Shown here piece by piece: positions 8,282-17,042 of a stretch of DNA of 64,000 nucleotides. Numbering within the stretch: the first letter of the stretch is position 1; every line of letters starts with the position of its first letter. A model generated the notes under the pieces. That model was not told where the DNA came from and made no database searches. It worked only from the letters and a program-made list of their open reading frames with translations. This DNA comes from SXOA01 sp046593355 (GTDB taxonomy: Bacteria > Planctomycetota > Planctomycetia > Pirellulales > Pirellulaceae), in contig JBKJNY010000141.1 of NCBI GenBank assembly GCA_046593355.1, forward strand, positions 1-64,000, read 5' to 3'. The position numbers and the translations under genes are program-made.

Positions 8282-9610
8282 TTACTGAATCGGCAACTTC
8301 AGCTCCATTCGCTTCCCTTCGCGCAGCACGACCGCTGGGACTTTGTCACCGGGGCGCTTGCCGTTCATCATGGCGACCATCAGCTCCGATTCCGTGAGCG
8401 GCGCGGCGGAGCCGTCGAGCTCGACGAGAATGTCCCCTTTCCGGAAGCCGGCGTTCTTGGCCGCGGCATGATCGCCGTACTCGCCGGCATGTTTGATGCG
8501 GAGGGCTAGGACATCTTCCTCCAGCTTGGCGGATTTGAGTTCCTCTGCCGTTAACGAGTCGAGGAGCAGCCCCCCGGTGGTCATGCGGCGGAGATCCCAG
8601 GAGGTTGCCCGCCAGGAGATGTCTCCCTTCTCCCGCCAGCCGGCCGCCAGCGTGAGGGGGAGCGTGATTTTCTTGTCACCTCGCAGCACTTCGGCCGACA
8701 GCTTGTCCGTTTTTCCCGCGTTGTGCAAAACCCACTGAATGTCGCCTATGGACAGCAACGGCTGGCCTTCGAGCGACAGAATCTCATCCCCCGCCTGGAA
8801 GCCGTCGTTCTGCGCGGAGGAACCGACCGTCACCTCGCTCACGCGGGCTTTTTCCTGCGGGTCGAGAATGAGCCCGAGAATTTTCGGATGCGGATAGGGA
8901 TACAGCACCTCCTCCGCCATCGGCTTGCCCGGCTGTCGGTTGACCAGCCGCATCGCCTCTCCGACCTGGTGGCAATGGATGCAGCTCTGGACGACGTTTT
9001 TTGCCTTATAGTCGAGCTTGGAGTTGAATTTCCCCTTGAGACGGGGGAACTCCTCGGGAACCTTGATCGCCACGGCGGGGCCGCGCTTGGCGGCAAACAG
9101 CGACTTGTTGGCCGGATAGCCCTTGTGGAGCGCGAGCGCTCCCTCGAGGGCTGCCCCGAATCCTTCCACCGAGACATCGGCGTCTGACTCGGTCTGGTCC
9201 GACCGCGTGCCAAAACGACCGTAAATGGTCTGGTCGGCATTCAGGAAAAACGCCGCCATCGATTGGTCGTAATCGAACTGAAACAAGGACAAATCCATCC
9301 CATTGGCATGGACGACTCGGACCCGCACAAACTCATCGAGCAGCTTTTGCACCGCCCCATCCTTCGCTACCACCTGCGAATCAAGCTGTGCACAGGCTTC
9401 GCACGGAATGCAGCGGAAAATCACTAGCAGCGGCTTGCCCGTCTTCTTGGCCTCCGCGATTCCCTGAGGCAGGTCGTTATAAATCCACCGCCCCGCCTCC
9501 TCGACATTCTTGCGGTCGTTGCGGACCTTTGTCTCCCGGTCCTGGGCACGGAGTGAATCCGCCAGCACAAGGCTAAAGGCGAAAACAGACAGCAGCGTCA
9601 AAGTTCGCAT
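8282..9610 (-). CDS. Exported thioredoxin-like / CxxCH / tandem PDZ fusion protein
   Basis: The 442 residues comprise a signal peptide (ends SLRAQ), a thioredoxin-fold domain with CIPCEAC (67-73) instead of the usual WCGPC, a middle region with one CIHCH motif (211-215) able to bind c-type heme, and two PDZ domains (about 255-330 and 365-435, with GFQAGDEILSLEGQPL and GFRKGDILVELDG). Known roles of the parts suggest a periplasmic redox or haem protein that binds C-terminal peptides. The combined function is unknown. A single CxxCH could also be a non-haem metal site. The downstream neighbour is the NPYASP membrane protein. Confidence 0.8.
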   Translation of the reverse strand: MRTLTLLSVFAFSLVLADSLRAQDRETKVRNDRKNVEEAGRWIYNDLPQGIAEAKKTGKPLLVIFRCIPCEACAQLDSQVVAKDGAVQKLLDEFVRVRVVHANGMDLSLFQFDYDQSMAAFFLNADQTIYGRFGTRSDQTESDADVSVEGFGAALEGALALHKGYPANKSLFAAKRGPAVAIKVPEEFPRLKGKFNSKLDYKAKNVVQSCIHCHQVGEAMRLVNRQPGKPMAEEVLYPYPHPKILGLILDPQEKARVSEVTVGSSAQNDGFQAGDEILSLEGQPLLSIGDIQWVLHNAGKTDKLSAEVLRGDKKITLPLTLAAGWREKGDISWRATSWDLRRMTTGGLLLDSLTAEELKSAKLEEDVLALRIKHAGEYGDHAAAKNAGFRKGDILVELDGSAAPLTESELMVAMMNGKRPGDKVPAVVLREGKRMELKLPIQ

Positions 9611-9756
9611 AGGAGTCCCCCAAGGCGAGAATACTGAAAACGGAAATCTCTTGCCAATCGAGCATTATTGTACCCGCCCTCGCGTGCCAGTTTCTAGCGG
9701 ATGCAGGCCATGAAAAGGGGCTTTCGTGCGCGGGCGGTAGTGAGGAGGCGCTGAGT

Positions 9757-9774
9757 GTACTGAGTACTCAGTAC
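9757..9774. repeat. 18-bp perfect palindrome
   Basis: GTACTGAGTACTCAGTAC lies in the 219-bp gap between the PDZ fusion gene start and the methyltransferase stop. A C/T-rich imperfect tandem (TGTCTCCTGT-type units, about 9800-9830) follows. No gene is seen in this gap. The palindrome could be a terminator stem or a binding site. Confidence 0.7.
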
Positions 9775-9829
9775 GCAGTACCGCACCGACTCGTAACGCT
9801 CCTTGTCTCCTGTTCCCTGTCTCCTGTCC

Positions 9830-11071
9830 CTACTTCTTTCCCTCCACCTTCTTCAGGCTGATCTTGTCGAATGAGGCGGAGCCGGTGGCGCCGAAGAGGC
9901 CGATGCGGAAGATGCCTTCGCGGGCGGCGAGGGGGATGTCGAAGGTTTTGGTTTCCTCGTGCCAGTCGCTGGTGCCGAGGAAGGGGCCCATGACCTGCAT
10001 CCCCAGGTCGCGCCGCTGGTCGTCGTAGAGGGTGAACATGATATAGCACGACTCGCCCTCTTCCTCGCCGCGGGCCACGTCCTTGGTCTTGAGCTGGGCC
10101 GTGACCTTGAGCTGCTTCACCTTGCGGCCGTCGACGCCAAACCCTTGCAACAGGTGGGCGGAGACGCCCGGCTCCTGGTTGGTGAAGCTGACGAAGTGCT
10201 CGCCGTCGGGGGCCTTGGGATCGGTCTCCCACTTGACGTGTTTTTCGTAGTACCAGCCGGGCTGGGCCCCGCTGGGGAAGGCCTGTTCCTCAAAGCTGCT
10301 GTTGGCGAGGCTGGGATTGAGCGGGTCGGGCTTCACCTTGCGGGCTTCCTCCGCCTTGCCGGTCATCGGCACGAACAGCGTGGGGAGCAGGGCCTCGGAT
10401 TCCAGCTTGCCGTCCTTCTTGCGGAAGAGGTAGAGCGTTTGCTCGTACCGCTCGCCGACGGGGACCACCATCAGCCCCCCTTCCTTGAGCTGGTCGATGA
10501 GCGGCTGCGGGGCTTTCTCGGGGGAGCAGGTGACGATAATCTTGTCGAAGGGGGCGTGCTCTTCCCAGCCGAGGTAGCCGTCGCCCACTTTCGTCGTGAC
10601 GTTGTCGTACCCCAATCGCTTCAGCACCCTGGCGGCATTCTTGCCGAGCGACTCCACGATCTCGATGCTGTAGACGTGCTTGACGAGCGGACTGAGCACC
10701 GCCGCCTGGTAGCCGCTGCCGGTGCCGATTTCCAGGACCTTGTCGGTGGGCCGCGGGTCGATCGACTGCGTCATGTAGGCGACGATGAAAGGGGACGAGA
10801 TGGTCTGCTTGTCGCCGATGGGGATGGCTTTGTCGAAATAGGCCTCGCGGCGGTATCTGAGTTCCACGAACTCATGCCGAGGAGTGGCGAGCATCGCTTT
10901 GATGACCCGCTGATCCTTCACCCCCGAGCCGATGACGACCTCTTCCACCATCCGTTTGCGGGCCTGCTCGAACTGGGTGCGCGTTTGAGCGGCCGCAGGG
11001 GATGAGAACGAACCGCCCAGGAATGTTAAGGCGAGAGCGGTTGCGAAAGTCCCAACAAAGGTGCGTGCCAT
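9830..11071 (-). CDS. Exported protein-L-isoaspartate O-methyltransferase with C-terminal extension
   Basis: PCMT enzymes use S-adenosylmethionine to methylate damaged L-isoaspartyl residues for repair. Here the 413 residues begin with a signal peptide (ending SPAAAQ). The PCMT core follows: GDKQTISSPFIVAYM (86-100), the SAM loop VLEIGTGSGYQ (112-122), and a PFDKIIVTCSPEKAPQPL active-site region. A C-terminal half (about 250-413) resembles a carbohydrate-binding or jelly-roll beta domain (SNSSFEEQ-type start, ending SASFDKISLKKV). Normal PCMTs are cytosolic and about 210 residues, so both export and extension are unusual. How SAM would reach the periplasm is unclear. Confidence 0.88.
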   Translation of the reverse strand: MARTFVGTFATALALTFLGGSFSSPAAAQTRTQFEQARKRMVEEVVIGSGVKDQRVIKAMLATPRHEFVELRYRREAYFDKAIPIGDKQTISSPFIVAYMTQSIDPRPTDKVLEIGTGSGYQAAVLSPLVKHVYSIEIVESLGKNAARVLKRLGYDNVTTKVGDGYLGWEEHAPFDKIIVTCSPEKAPQPLIDQLKEGGLMVVPVGERYEQTLYLFRKKDGKLESEALLPTLFVPMTGKAEEARKVKPDPLNPSLANSSFEEQAFPSGAQPGWYYEKHVKWETDPKAPDGEHFVSFTNQEPGVSAHLLQGFGVDGRKVKQLKVTAQLKTKDVARGEEEGESCYIMFTLYDDQRRDLGMQVMGPFLGTSDWHEETKTFDIPLAAREGIFRIGLFGATGSASFDKISLKKVEGKK

Positions 11072-11194
11072 CGAGTTTCTCCGCGAGAATGGGCCTTCCC
11101 CTGCTGCCAGCCCGTGTGCGAACCCCTAGATTATAACGCGCGGAGTGGAGAGCAACGGTATCTTCAGGAACGAAGAAGATTCAAGGCGGCGAAC

Positions 11195-12691
11195 ATGTCC
11201 ACGAGTAACACTGGCGTTCTGGTGAAGGGAGAGCTGAGCGTTTGGCACGCCATCGGTGTAGCGGTCGGCGTGCTGGCCGTCGTCGTCGGAGCTGCCCTGC
11301 TCCTGCTGCAACTGCCGGCGGGATGGTTTGTAGGGGCGGCAGGGATGGTGCTTGCGCTTTCGGTCGGCAGCGCGGCGCTCGCGCTATGGCAGCGGCGAAC
11401 CTGGGTGGAGGATCTGGGAAACGGCCTCGTTGTGCGGGACCGCCAGGGCGTGCGGCAGCATCCCGATGAGCAGATCATCGCGCTGGCGCTGGAAACCAAG
11501 AAGCAGCATACGCAGGGGGAGGTCAAAGGAATCACCCGCATCTTCAAGCTCTGGCTCGATGGCACGCCAACGCCGGTCGTGATGACCAACTCCATCCGCA
11601 CCGGCTACCCCGACCCGCTCGCGAATTTGATCGACCGGCTGGTGGGGACGCTGGCGGGCCGAATGAGCGACGACATCGAACGCGGCGGCAATGCGGCCGG
11701 TGACGGCTGGCGGCTGGACAAGAGTCATTTGCTGCTGGGGCCGTCGCAGGAGCAAGCCGTCCCTCTCGCGGAGCTGGTGGCCGTCGAAATCTTTGAGCAG
11801 AAGATGTGTATCTGGCGGCGGGGCCAGGACGCAGCCATCTTCAAAGCGCCGCTTGGCTCGCGCAACGCCCATCTGCTTCCGCTTTTGCTCGAGCCGCGAA
11901 TGCCAAGTGCGGACGAGCGCCGGGAAGCGCCTTCATCGACCGGCCTGGGGCGGATCCTGTTCGAGCGGAAGCCGGGGGCCGTGGGCATCGGGCTGTGCGT
12001 GATTTTCGGCATCGTGGCATTCGTGGCCGGCTTCATTCTGCTGGCGGTCAACTGGCCGAAGGTGGAAGGAATCCTCTTTTGGGGAATTGCCTTGGTGGTG
12101 AGCGTGCTGTTTGCCCTCGGAGCGGTTGTCCAGCGATACATGGTTTTCCGCTGCCATGAGCGGGGAGTGTTCAAAGCAAGCCTGGTCGGCGAAAAGCTCC
12201 TGCCCTACGCCAGCGTGGCGTCATTCACCTACAGTGCGACCAAGCACTACCACAACGGCGCGTACGTGGGAACGCAGCTCGCCATGAAGTTCGAGCCGAT
12301 CGCCGGCTCAGGCGCGCTGGCGATTTCCTACGGAGCGACCGTGCAAGTAGCAGACGACGACCTGGAGGAGTTGCGCGACTTCATCAGCCGCCAACTGGCG
12401 GACCGCATGGCGGAGCAGCTCTCGACCGGTCAGCCGGTGCCGTGGACGGCGAACCTGGTCTTTCAACGCGAAGGAATTCAGTACCGCCCCGCCGGCATGT
12501 TGGGTCTGGGCCGCAAAGAGCCCCACTTTCTTCCCTACGACGCTTACGGCGGCTGCAACCTGAACGAGGGCGTCTTCTATCTCTTCGTCAAGGGAAACAG
12601 CAAAGCCATCATGACCGAGCAGTGCAACGCCGCCAACTTCTTCCCCGGCTTCTACCTGCTGCTGCTGATGACCGCGCCGAGCGAGGGGTAG
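11195..12691 (+). CDS. Membrane protein of unknown family
   Basis: The protein has 498 residues from the ATG at 11195. An upstream in-frame start would add a basic stretch with no signal. Two N-terminal membrane helices (WHAIGVAVGVLAVVVGAAL and VGAAGMVLALSVGSAALAL) precede a soluble PH-like region (about 70-240). A second helix pair (IGLCVIFGIVAFVAGFILL and ILFWGIALVVSVLFALGAV) precedes another PH-like region. The duplication of helix pair plus domain suggests an internal repeat. I recognise no enzyme motif. It is divergent from the methyltransferase gene. Confidence 0.75.
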   Translation: MSTSNTGVLVKGELSVWHAIGVAVGVLAVVVGAALLLLQLPAGWFVGAAGMVLALSVGSAALALWQRRTWVEDLGNGLVVRDRQGVRQHPDEQIIALALETKKQHTQGEVKGITRIFKLWLDGTPTPVVMTNSIRTGYPDPLANLIDRLVGTLAGRMSDDIERGGNAAGDGWRLDKSHLLLGPSQEQAVPLAELVAVEIFEQKMCIWRRGQDAAIFKAPLGSRNAHLLPLLLEPRMPSADERREAPSSTGLGRILFERKPGAVGIGLCVIFGIVAFVAGFILLAVNWPKVEGILFWGIALVVSVLFALGAVVQRYMVFRCHERGVFKASLVGEKLLPYASVASFTYSATKHYHNGAYVGTQLAMKFEPIAGSGALAISYGATVQVADDDLEELRDFISRQLADRMAEQLSTGQPVPWTANLVFQREGIQYRPAGMLGLGRKEPHFLPYDAYGGCNLNEGVFYLFVKGNSKAIMTEQCNAANFFPGFYLLLLMTAPSEG

Positions 12692-12758
12692 TATGGTTGG
12701 CGAGATGTTAACATAGGCGAAGACAATACGTGCGAGATTCACCGCTGGAGTTCCACAG

Positions 12759-15068
12759 ATGCGATTCAAACTCTTCTTTTGCCCACTAGCGGCGTTTCTC
12801 GGCATCAGCCTTACTGCTGCGCAGCTTGCGTCCGCCGAGCCCTTGGAAATCATCACCCTCGGCGATTCCATTACCAAAGGGGTTCGCACCGGGGTTAAGC
12901 CGGAAGAGACCTTTGCCGCGCTCTTGCAGGAGGAATTGAAGAGCCGCGGGATAGATGCCCGCGTAACCAACGTCGGCGTTGGCGGCGAGCGGACCGATGG
13001 AGCGCTCGCCCGGCTGGAAAAAGATGTGCTGGCGAAGAAGCCGCGGTTGGTAACGGTGATGTATGGCACGAACGATAGCTACGTCGATAAGGGGAAGGAC
13101 CAGCCGCGGCTGACCGTGGAGCAGTACCGGGCGAACCTGGCGGAGCTTGTGAAGCGGATTAAAGGTGCCGGGGCAATTCCTGTCGTGATGACGGAACCGC
13201 GGTGGGGCAAGAGTGCCAGAAACGGCGCGGGGGCGAACCCGAATGAGCTGCTGCAAGAGTATGTCGCCGCCTGCCGCGAAGTCGCCAAGGAAGCCGGAGT
13301 GCCACTGGTCGACAACTTCGGCACTTGGACCCGGTGCGAAGCGGCCGGCCATGACATCAGCAAATGGATGACGGATGAATGCCATCCCAATCCGCTCGGC
13401 CATCGGGCGCTTACTGACGCCATCTTGCCCGTCGTCCTCGCCCAGCTTGCTCCAGCAAAGCTCTCCGATGAGCCGCCGGTGGATCTTGGCGGGGTGCTGG
13501 AAAAGCATGTGATGATTCCCATGCGAGACGGCACGAAGCTTTCCGCCTATTTGTACTTTCCGCCCGGCGTCGGCCCCTGGCCCGTCATCCTAGAGCAGCG
13601 GTATGCCAACGGCCGCGACCCGGGCACGCGGCAGTCGTTCGCCAAGCTGGCGAGCGGAGGATATGTCACGTGCCTGGCTAACTTCCGCGGCTCGCAACTT
13701 TCGGAAGGGATCTGGGTTGGTTACCGGGCGCTTGGTTGGGGAGAGCTTAAGGACGGATATGACCTGGTGGAGTGGCTCGGCACGCAGACGTGGTCCAGCG
13801 GCCCGGTCGGCACGCTCGGCAGCTCGCAAGCGGGCTTCGCCCAGAATTTTCTGGCCGTTACGCAGCCGCCGCATCTCAAGGCCCAGTACATGATCGATAC
13901 CGGCCTTTCGCTGTACCACGAAGGCTACCGCATCGGCGGCACCACGCGGCCCGAGCGGTTCAAAACGATGGACAAAGTCTGCCGCGTGCCGGAACACAAC
14001 CAGGCCCAACTCCGCGACTGGTTCGCCCACCCGGCGTACGACGCCTACTGGGCCGAAGAGGACTGCACTCGCTTCTTCGACAAAATGAACGTCCCCTGCT
14101 TCACCATCGGCAGTTGGTACGACTTCATGTCCGTCGGCTCCATTGACAGCTATGTCGGCCGCCAGCACCGCGGCGGCGAAAACTCTCGCGGCAAGCAGCA
14201 GCTTCTGCTCGGCCCGTGGCTGCACGGCCGTCAAAAGGAAATCAACAAGACCAGCGAGATGCTCTATCCCGAGAACGCGAAATTCCCAATGGAGGCCCAC
14301 GCTATCCGCTGGTTCGACCATTACCTGAAAGGGATCGATAACGGCGTGGAAAAGGAGCCGACCGTCCGTTACTACGTGATGGGAGCGCTCGGCGAACCTG
14401 GCGCACCCGGCAATGAATGGCGGACTGCCGAGGACTGGCCGCTCAAGACGACCGCAACGCCTTATTACTTGCACGCCGATAAGTCGCTGACAACCGCGCC
14501 ACCGAGTTCGGCAGACGCCGGCGTCACCTTCCTGGCCGATCCACTCCATCCCGACTCCATCCCCGGAACCGGCTTCCCCGGCGCAGCCGACGCCCGGAAG
14601 TTCGAGGCCCAGGACCAGGTTCGCACCTTCACCACGGAAGTCCTCGCGGAGCCCGTCGAGTGGACCGGCAAGGTGCAGGCCGAACTCTATGTCTCTTCCA
14701 GCGCGAAGGACACCGATTTCATTGCGCGAGTCACTGACGTTTATCCCGACGGCCGCAGCATCCTAATCGTCGATTACGTCCGCCGCGCCCGCTATCGGGA
14801 CGGCTTTGAAAAGGAAGTCTTTATGGAGCCGGACAAGGTCTACAAAGTCGCCTTCGACGTCGGCTCCCTCAGCCAGATCTTCAACAAAGGGCACCGCATC
14901 CGCGTCACCATCGCCAGCACCGGCGCTCCCTTCTTCGAACCCAACCCCAACACCGGCGAGCCGCTGGACGTGGACCCGCTGACGGCGAAGAACACCGTGG
15001 TGGCGAAGAACACCGTGTATTTGAACAAGGAGCACGCTTCGCGGATTATCGCACCGGTTGCCAAGTAG
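12759..15068 (+). CDS. Exported SGNH/GDSL hydrolase fused to CocE/NonD (X-Pro dipeptidyl-peptidase S15) hydrolase
   Basis: The 769 residues start with a signal peptide (ending AQLASAE). An SGNH domain (about 28-230) has block I GDSIT (Ser36), block III YGTND and block V DECHPNPLGH. A CocE/S15 alpha/beta-hydrolase (about 245-560) has RDGTKL, the nucleophile elbow GTLGSSQAG (about 352-360) and LLGPWLHG with the likely catalytic His. A PepX C-terminal jelly-roll follows. Both halves keep their catalytic residues, so this looks like a two-activity exported esterase or peptidase-like enzyme. GGAG lies 9 nt before the ATG. A long inverted repeat starts at the stop codon. Confidence 0.9.
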   Translation: MRFKLFFCPLAAFLGISLTAAQLASAEPLEIITLGDSITKGVRTGVKPEETFAALLQEELKSRGIDARVTNVGVGGERTDGALARLEKDVLAKKPRLVTVMYGTNDSYVDKGKDQPRLTVEQYRANLAELVKRIKGAGAIPVVMTEPRWGKSARNGAGANPNELLQEYVAACREVAKEAGVPLVDNFGTWTRCEAAGHDISKWMTDECHPNPLGHRALTDAILPVVLAQLAPAKLSDEPPVDLGGVLEKHVMIPMRDGTKLSAYLYFPPGVGPWPVILEQRYANGRDPGTRQSFAKLASGGYVTCLANFRGSQLSEGIWVGYRALGWGELKDGYDLVEWLGTQTWSSGPVGTLGSSQAGFAQNFLAVTQPPHLKAQYMIDTGLSLYHEGYRIGGTTRPERFKTMDKVCRVPEHNQAQLRDWFAHPAYDAYWAEEDCTRFFDKMNVPCFTIGSWYDFMSVGSIDSYVGRQHRGGENSRGKQQLLLGPWLHGRQKEINKTSEMLYPENAKFPMEAHAIRWFDHYLKGIDNGVEKEPTVRYYVMGALGEPGAPGNEWRTAEDWPLKTTATPYYLHADKSLTTAPPSSADAGVTFLADPLHPDSIPGTGFPGAADARKFEAQDQVRTFTTEVLAEPVEWTGKVQAELYVSSSAKDTDFIARVTDVYPDGRSILIVDYVRRARYRDGFEKEVFMEPDKVYKVAFDVGSLSQIFNKGHRIRVTIASTGAPFFEPNPNTGEPLDVDPLTAKNTVVAKNTVYLNKEHASRIIAPVAK

Positions 15069-15147
15069 TCCGCAGATTTCGCGGATGGACGCAGATTGCA
15101 GGCAAGATCAGGATTTTCATCTGCGTTCATCGGCGAAATCTGCGGAC
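15068..15147. repeat. Inverted repeat, about 29-bp arms
   Basis: The arms 15068-15096 and 15119-15147 pair at about 27 of 29 positions (outer part GTCCGCAGATTTCGC). It begins at the last base of the GDSL-CocE stop codon, so it probably forms the 3' hairpin of that transcript. This sequence type (CGCAGAT...ATCTGCG) looks like a dispersed genomic repeat. Confidence 0.85.
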
Positions 15148-15231
15148 AATCGCGGGCCGGAACGGCTAATGGACCGGCCCAATGATTACGCTATACTGCG
15201 GCGAAAATCCACCAATCCAGCGAGACGCTCC

Positions 15232-15420
15232 ATGATTCACCCAATCAGCAAATGGGTCGGCACGAACGTGTACGTGACGTTGCGAACAACGATGCCCACG
15301 CCCCTTCAAGGGAAGCTCGTGGAAGTGGATGAGTCGGGCATTCTCTTGGAATTGCCCAAAGGGCAGACGTTCATTCCCTTGACGTCGATCCTCCATATCA
15401 GTCTCCTGGATGGGGCCTGA
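15232..15420 (+). CDS. Small LSm/Hfq-like beta-barrel protein
   Basis: This 62-residue protein starts at the ATG at 15232. The pattern (NVYVTLRTTMPTPLQGKLVEVD, then GILLELPKGQTFIPLTSILHISL) is that of an Sm fold: a short helix, a G-K-L strand, then an I/L-P-x-x-x-I strand. Sm-like proteins bind RNA or act as small scaffolds. Similar short proteins are frequent in planctomycetes, but I cannot tie this one to Hfq itself. No strong ribosome-binding site is visible. It is too short for a confident family call. Confidence 0.6.
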   Translation: MIHPISKWVGTNVYVTLRTTMPTPLQGKLVEVDESGILLELPKGQTFIPLTSILHISLLDGA

Positions 15421-15567
15421 GGAGTCTGCGGGGCTGGGGAATGAAGCTGGAACTCCCCTGATCTTCGCCGATTCGCTATATTCGCGGTACGAAACCGATC
15501 CCGGCGGAGAACTCTCTCCGGCGGTTTCCAGCAGGAACCATTTCTCATCAGGAAAGAGGAGCATGCC

Positions 15568-15831
15568 GTGACCAAGGAAGAGATTCTGTCCAAGTTGCAA
15601 TCGGGCGAATTGTCGGTGGAGGAAGCCTCGAAGCAACTCGCCGCCCTGGAGACCAAGCGCGGCCAAATATACTGCAAGGTCAGCGAGAAGGGGGGCGTTT
15701 CCGTCTACGGCCTCGGCCGTTTCCCGATCACGCTTTACATGGAGCAATGGGACCGGCTGCTAACCTTCGCCGATGAAATCAAGTCGTTCATCGCCGCCAA
15801 TAGCGGAAAATTGAAGCGGAAGGGGGAATGA
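15568..15831 (+). CDS. Small protein with SHOCT-like N-terminus
   Basis: This 87-residue protein starts at a GTG with GGAAAGAGG upstream. Residues 1-30 (TKEEILSKLQSGELSVEEASKQL) form the short helical hairpin seen in SHOCT-like and anti-sigma-helper proteins. The remainder is a small beta-rich part (GQIYCKVSEKGGVSVYGLGRFPITLY) ending in a basic tail. Function is unknown. It ends 2 bp before a long inverted repeat that separates it from convergent trxA. Confidence 0.7.
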   Translation: MTKEEILSKLQSGELSVEEASKQLAALETKRGQIYCKVSEKGGVSVYGLGRFPITLYMEQWDRLLTFADEIKSFIAANSGKLKRKGE

Positions 15832-15832
15832 C

Positions 15833-15933
15833 ACAAGTCTGAAGCGCCAGCGAACGAAAACGCTGCTTGCGTGTGTCGCATTAATTCCCGAACCCGTCGG
15901 CTGAGTTTTCCTTCGCTGGCGCTTCAGGCTTGT
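15833..15933. repeat. Long inverted repeat (CTGAAGCGCCAGCGAA family), copy B1
   Basis: The left arm 15833-15854 and right arm 15911-15933 are near-perfect reverse complements (core CTGAAGCGCCAGCGAA). It occupies the convergent gap between the SHOCT-like gene and trxA. Other copies are at 21458-21537, 53260-53338, 58775-58850 and 62061-62210, with separate arms at 63007-63037 and 63356-63384. Confidence 0.9.
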
Positions 15934-15939
15934 CTAGGG

Positions 15940-16269
15940 CTACCGTGACGAGTCCAGCACGGATTGAAGCTGCGTCTTGGGGGGCATGCCGACCCACCGC
16001 TGCACGGGCTGGCCTCCCTTGAAGACGATCAGTGTGGGGATGCTCGTCACGCCGTACTCTTCCGCGGAGCCGGCATTCTCGTCGATGTTCACCTTGCCAA
16101 CCTTGGCGGCCCCGACGTTCTCCGACGCCAGCTCCTCAATCATGGGGGCAATGCGGCGGCAGGGGCCGCACCAGGGAGCCCAAAAATCCACCAGCACCGG
16201 CCCCGTGGCTTCCAGCACTTCACTCTTGAAATTCGTGTCGGTGAATTCGACGACATTCGCTCCGGCCAT
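15940..16269 (-). CDS. trxA: Thioredoxin
   Basis: This 109-residue single-domain thioredoxin is a cytosolic dithiol reductant. It has the canonical active site FWAPWCGPCRRIAP (about 29-42), the cis-proline loop TSIPTLIVFKGG and no signal peptide. The length is standard. It is monocistronic, convergent with the SHOCT-like gene, and its 3' end abuts the B1 inverted repeat, a likely terminator. Confidence 0.97.
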   Translation of the reverse strand: MAGANVVEFTDTNFKSEVLEATGPVLVDFWAPWCGPCRRIAPMIEELASENVGAAKVGKVNIDENAGSAEEYGVTSIPTLIVFKGGQPVQRWVGMPPKTQLQSVLDSSR

Positions 16270-16392
16270 GATTCGTGTCTCCGCGGTCAGTTTCTGAAGT
16301 TGGACAATTCCTCCACTGCCTTCATTTTACGGCAGTGGTTGGAATGTCTCGGTCTGGATGCGATTCTAAGGGGCGAACGGCGAGAGTGTCAA

Positions 16393-16578
16393 TCAACCGC
16401 AGTCAGGCGGCTGTTGACCTAACTCCCTGACAGGCTTGACTCTTGGACGCGCGACCGCACGAGATGGAGCCGCCTGGGTGGGCTTCCCTATGCGTTGTGG
16501 ACACTTTTGAGAGTCTCTTATTCGAAGATGCTCTTTACAGTCGTCAAGGGCGGGTTTTGTCCAGACGATTTTCGCCAC
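16393..16578 (-). pseudogene. Remnant of ParE/RelE-family toxin
   Basis: The frame starts with GTG at 16578 and reads AKIVWTKPALDD, the standard N-terminus of ParE/RelE plasmid-stabilisation toxins. It then diverges into low-quality sequence and stops after 61 residues; family members have about 90-100. The conserved central helices and the C-terminal YRI(I/V)Y strand are missing. It overlaps the 3' end of the antitoxin-like gene, as expected for such pairs. Other frames carry no convincing continuation, so more than one lesion is likely. Confidence 0.6.
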
Positions 16579-16751
16579 TTGCGGACCTCGTCAATGGCTT
16601 GCTGCGTGGTGAATACTTCCCCGGCATCCGCAGCACGAATCCCCTCTTCGACTTTGCGGCGCAGATAGAGGTGATAGCGGATGTCCTCCATCGTGCAATC
16701 GTCCGGCAAGGAATTGACGACGTTCAGGACTTGTTGCTTGAGCGTGAGCAT
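16518..16751 (-). CDS. Antitoxin-like small protein
   Basis: This 77-residue protein (LKQQVLNVVNSLPDDCTMEDIRYHLYLRRKVEEG...) resembles the helical antitoxins encoded directly upstream of ParE/RelE toxins. These normally bind and neutralise the toxin and repress their own promoter. Its 3' end overlaps the toxin remnant by 61 bp. The last 19 or so residues are read from what would be the toxin 5' end, so the C-terminus may be an extension after loss of the original stop. With no intact toxin it may persist only as a regulator or a relic. Confidence 0.6.
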   Translation of the reverse strand: MLTLKQQVLNVVNSLPDDCTMEDIRYHLYLRRKVEEGIRAADAGEVFTTQQAIDEVRKWRKSSGQNPPLTTVKSIFE

Positions 16752-17042
16752 ACCTTTTCTCCCGGTGATGATATTCTACCTCCCCTGGCCGAGACTTGGA
16801 AACCGGCGGAACCCCTCACGAGCCAATGACTCGCGTCAAAAAAACGCCACGACTTTGACGCGCTCATTCTATAACCTACACTTCCCCGGCTCCGGACCGC
16901 GCACGCGCTGCGCAAGTCTAGGCTAGGATATGCTTTAGAGGGGCCCAAGAATCGGCCGGCGATTTCCCGCCAGATTGCTCGGCGGGCAGCGAATAGGCTC
17001 CTAAAGAGACGTTAGAAAACTGTTTTCCAACTGGAGACGACT

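Noticed and set aside
16850..16885. TTGACG...TATAAC promoter before the flotillin gene
   Set aside because: The hexamers are only 9 bp apart, too close for a sigma-70 promoter.
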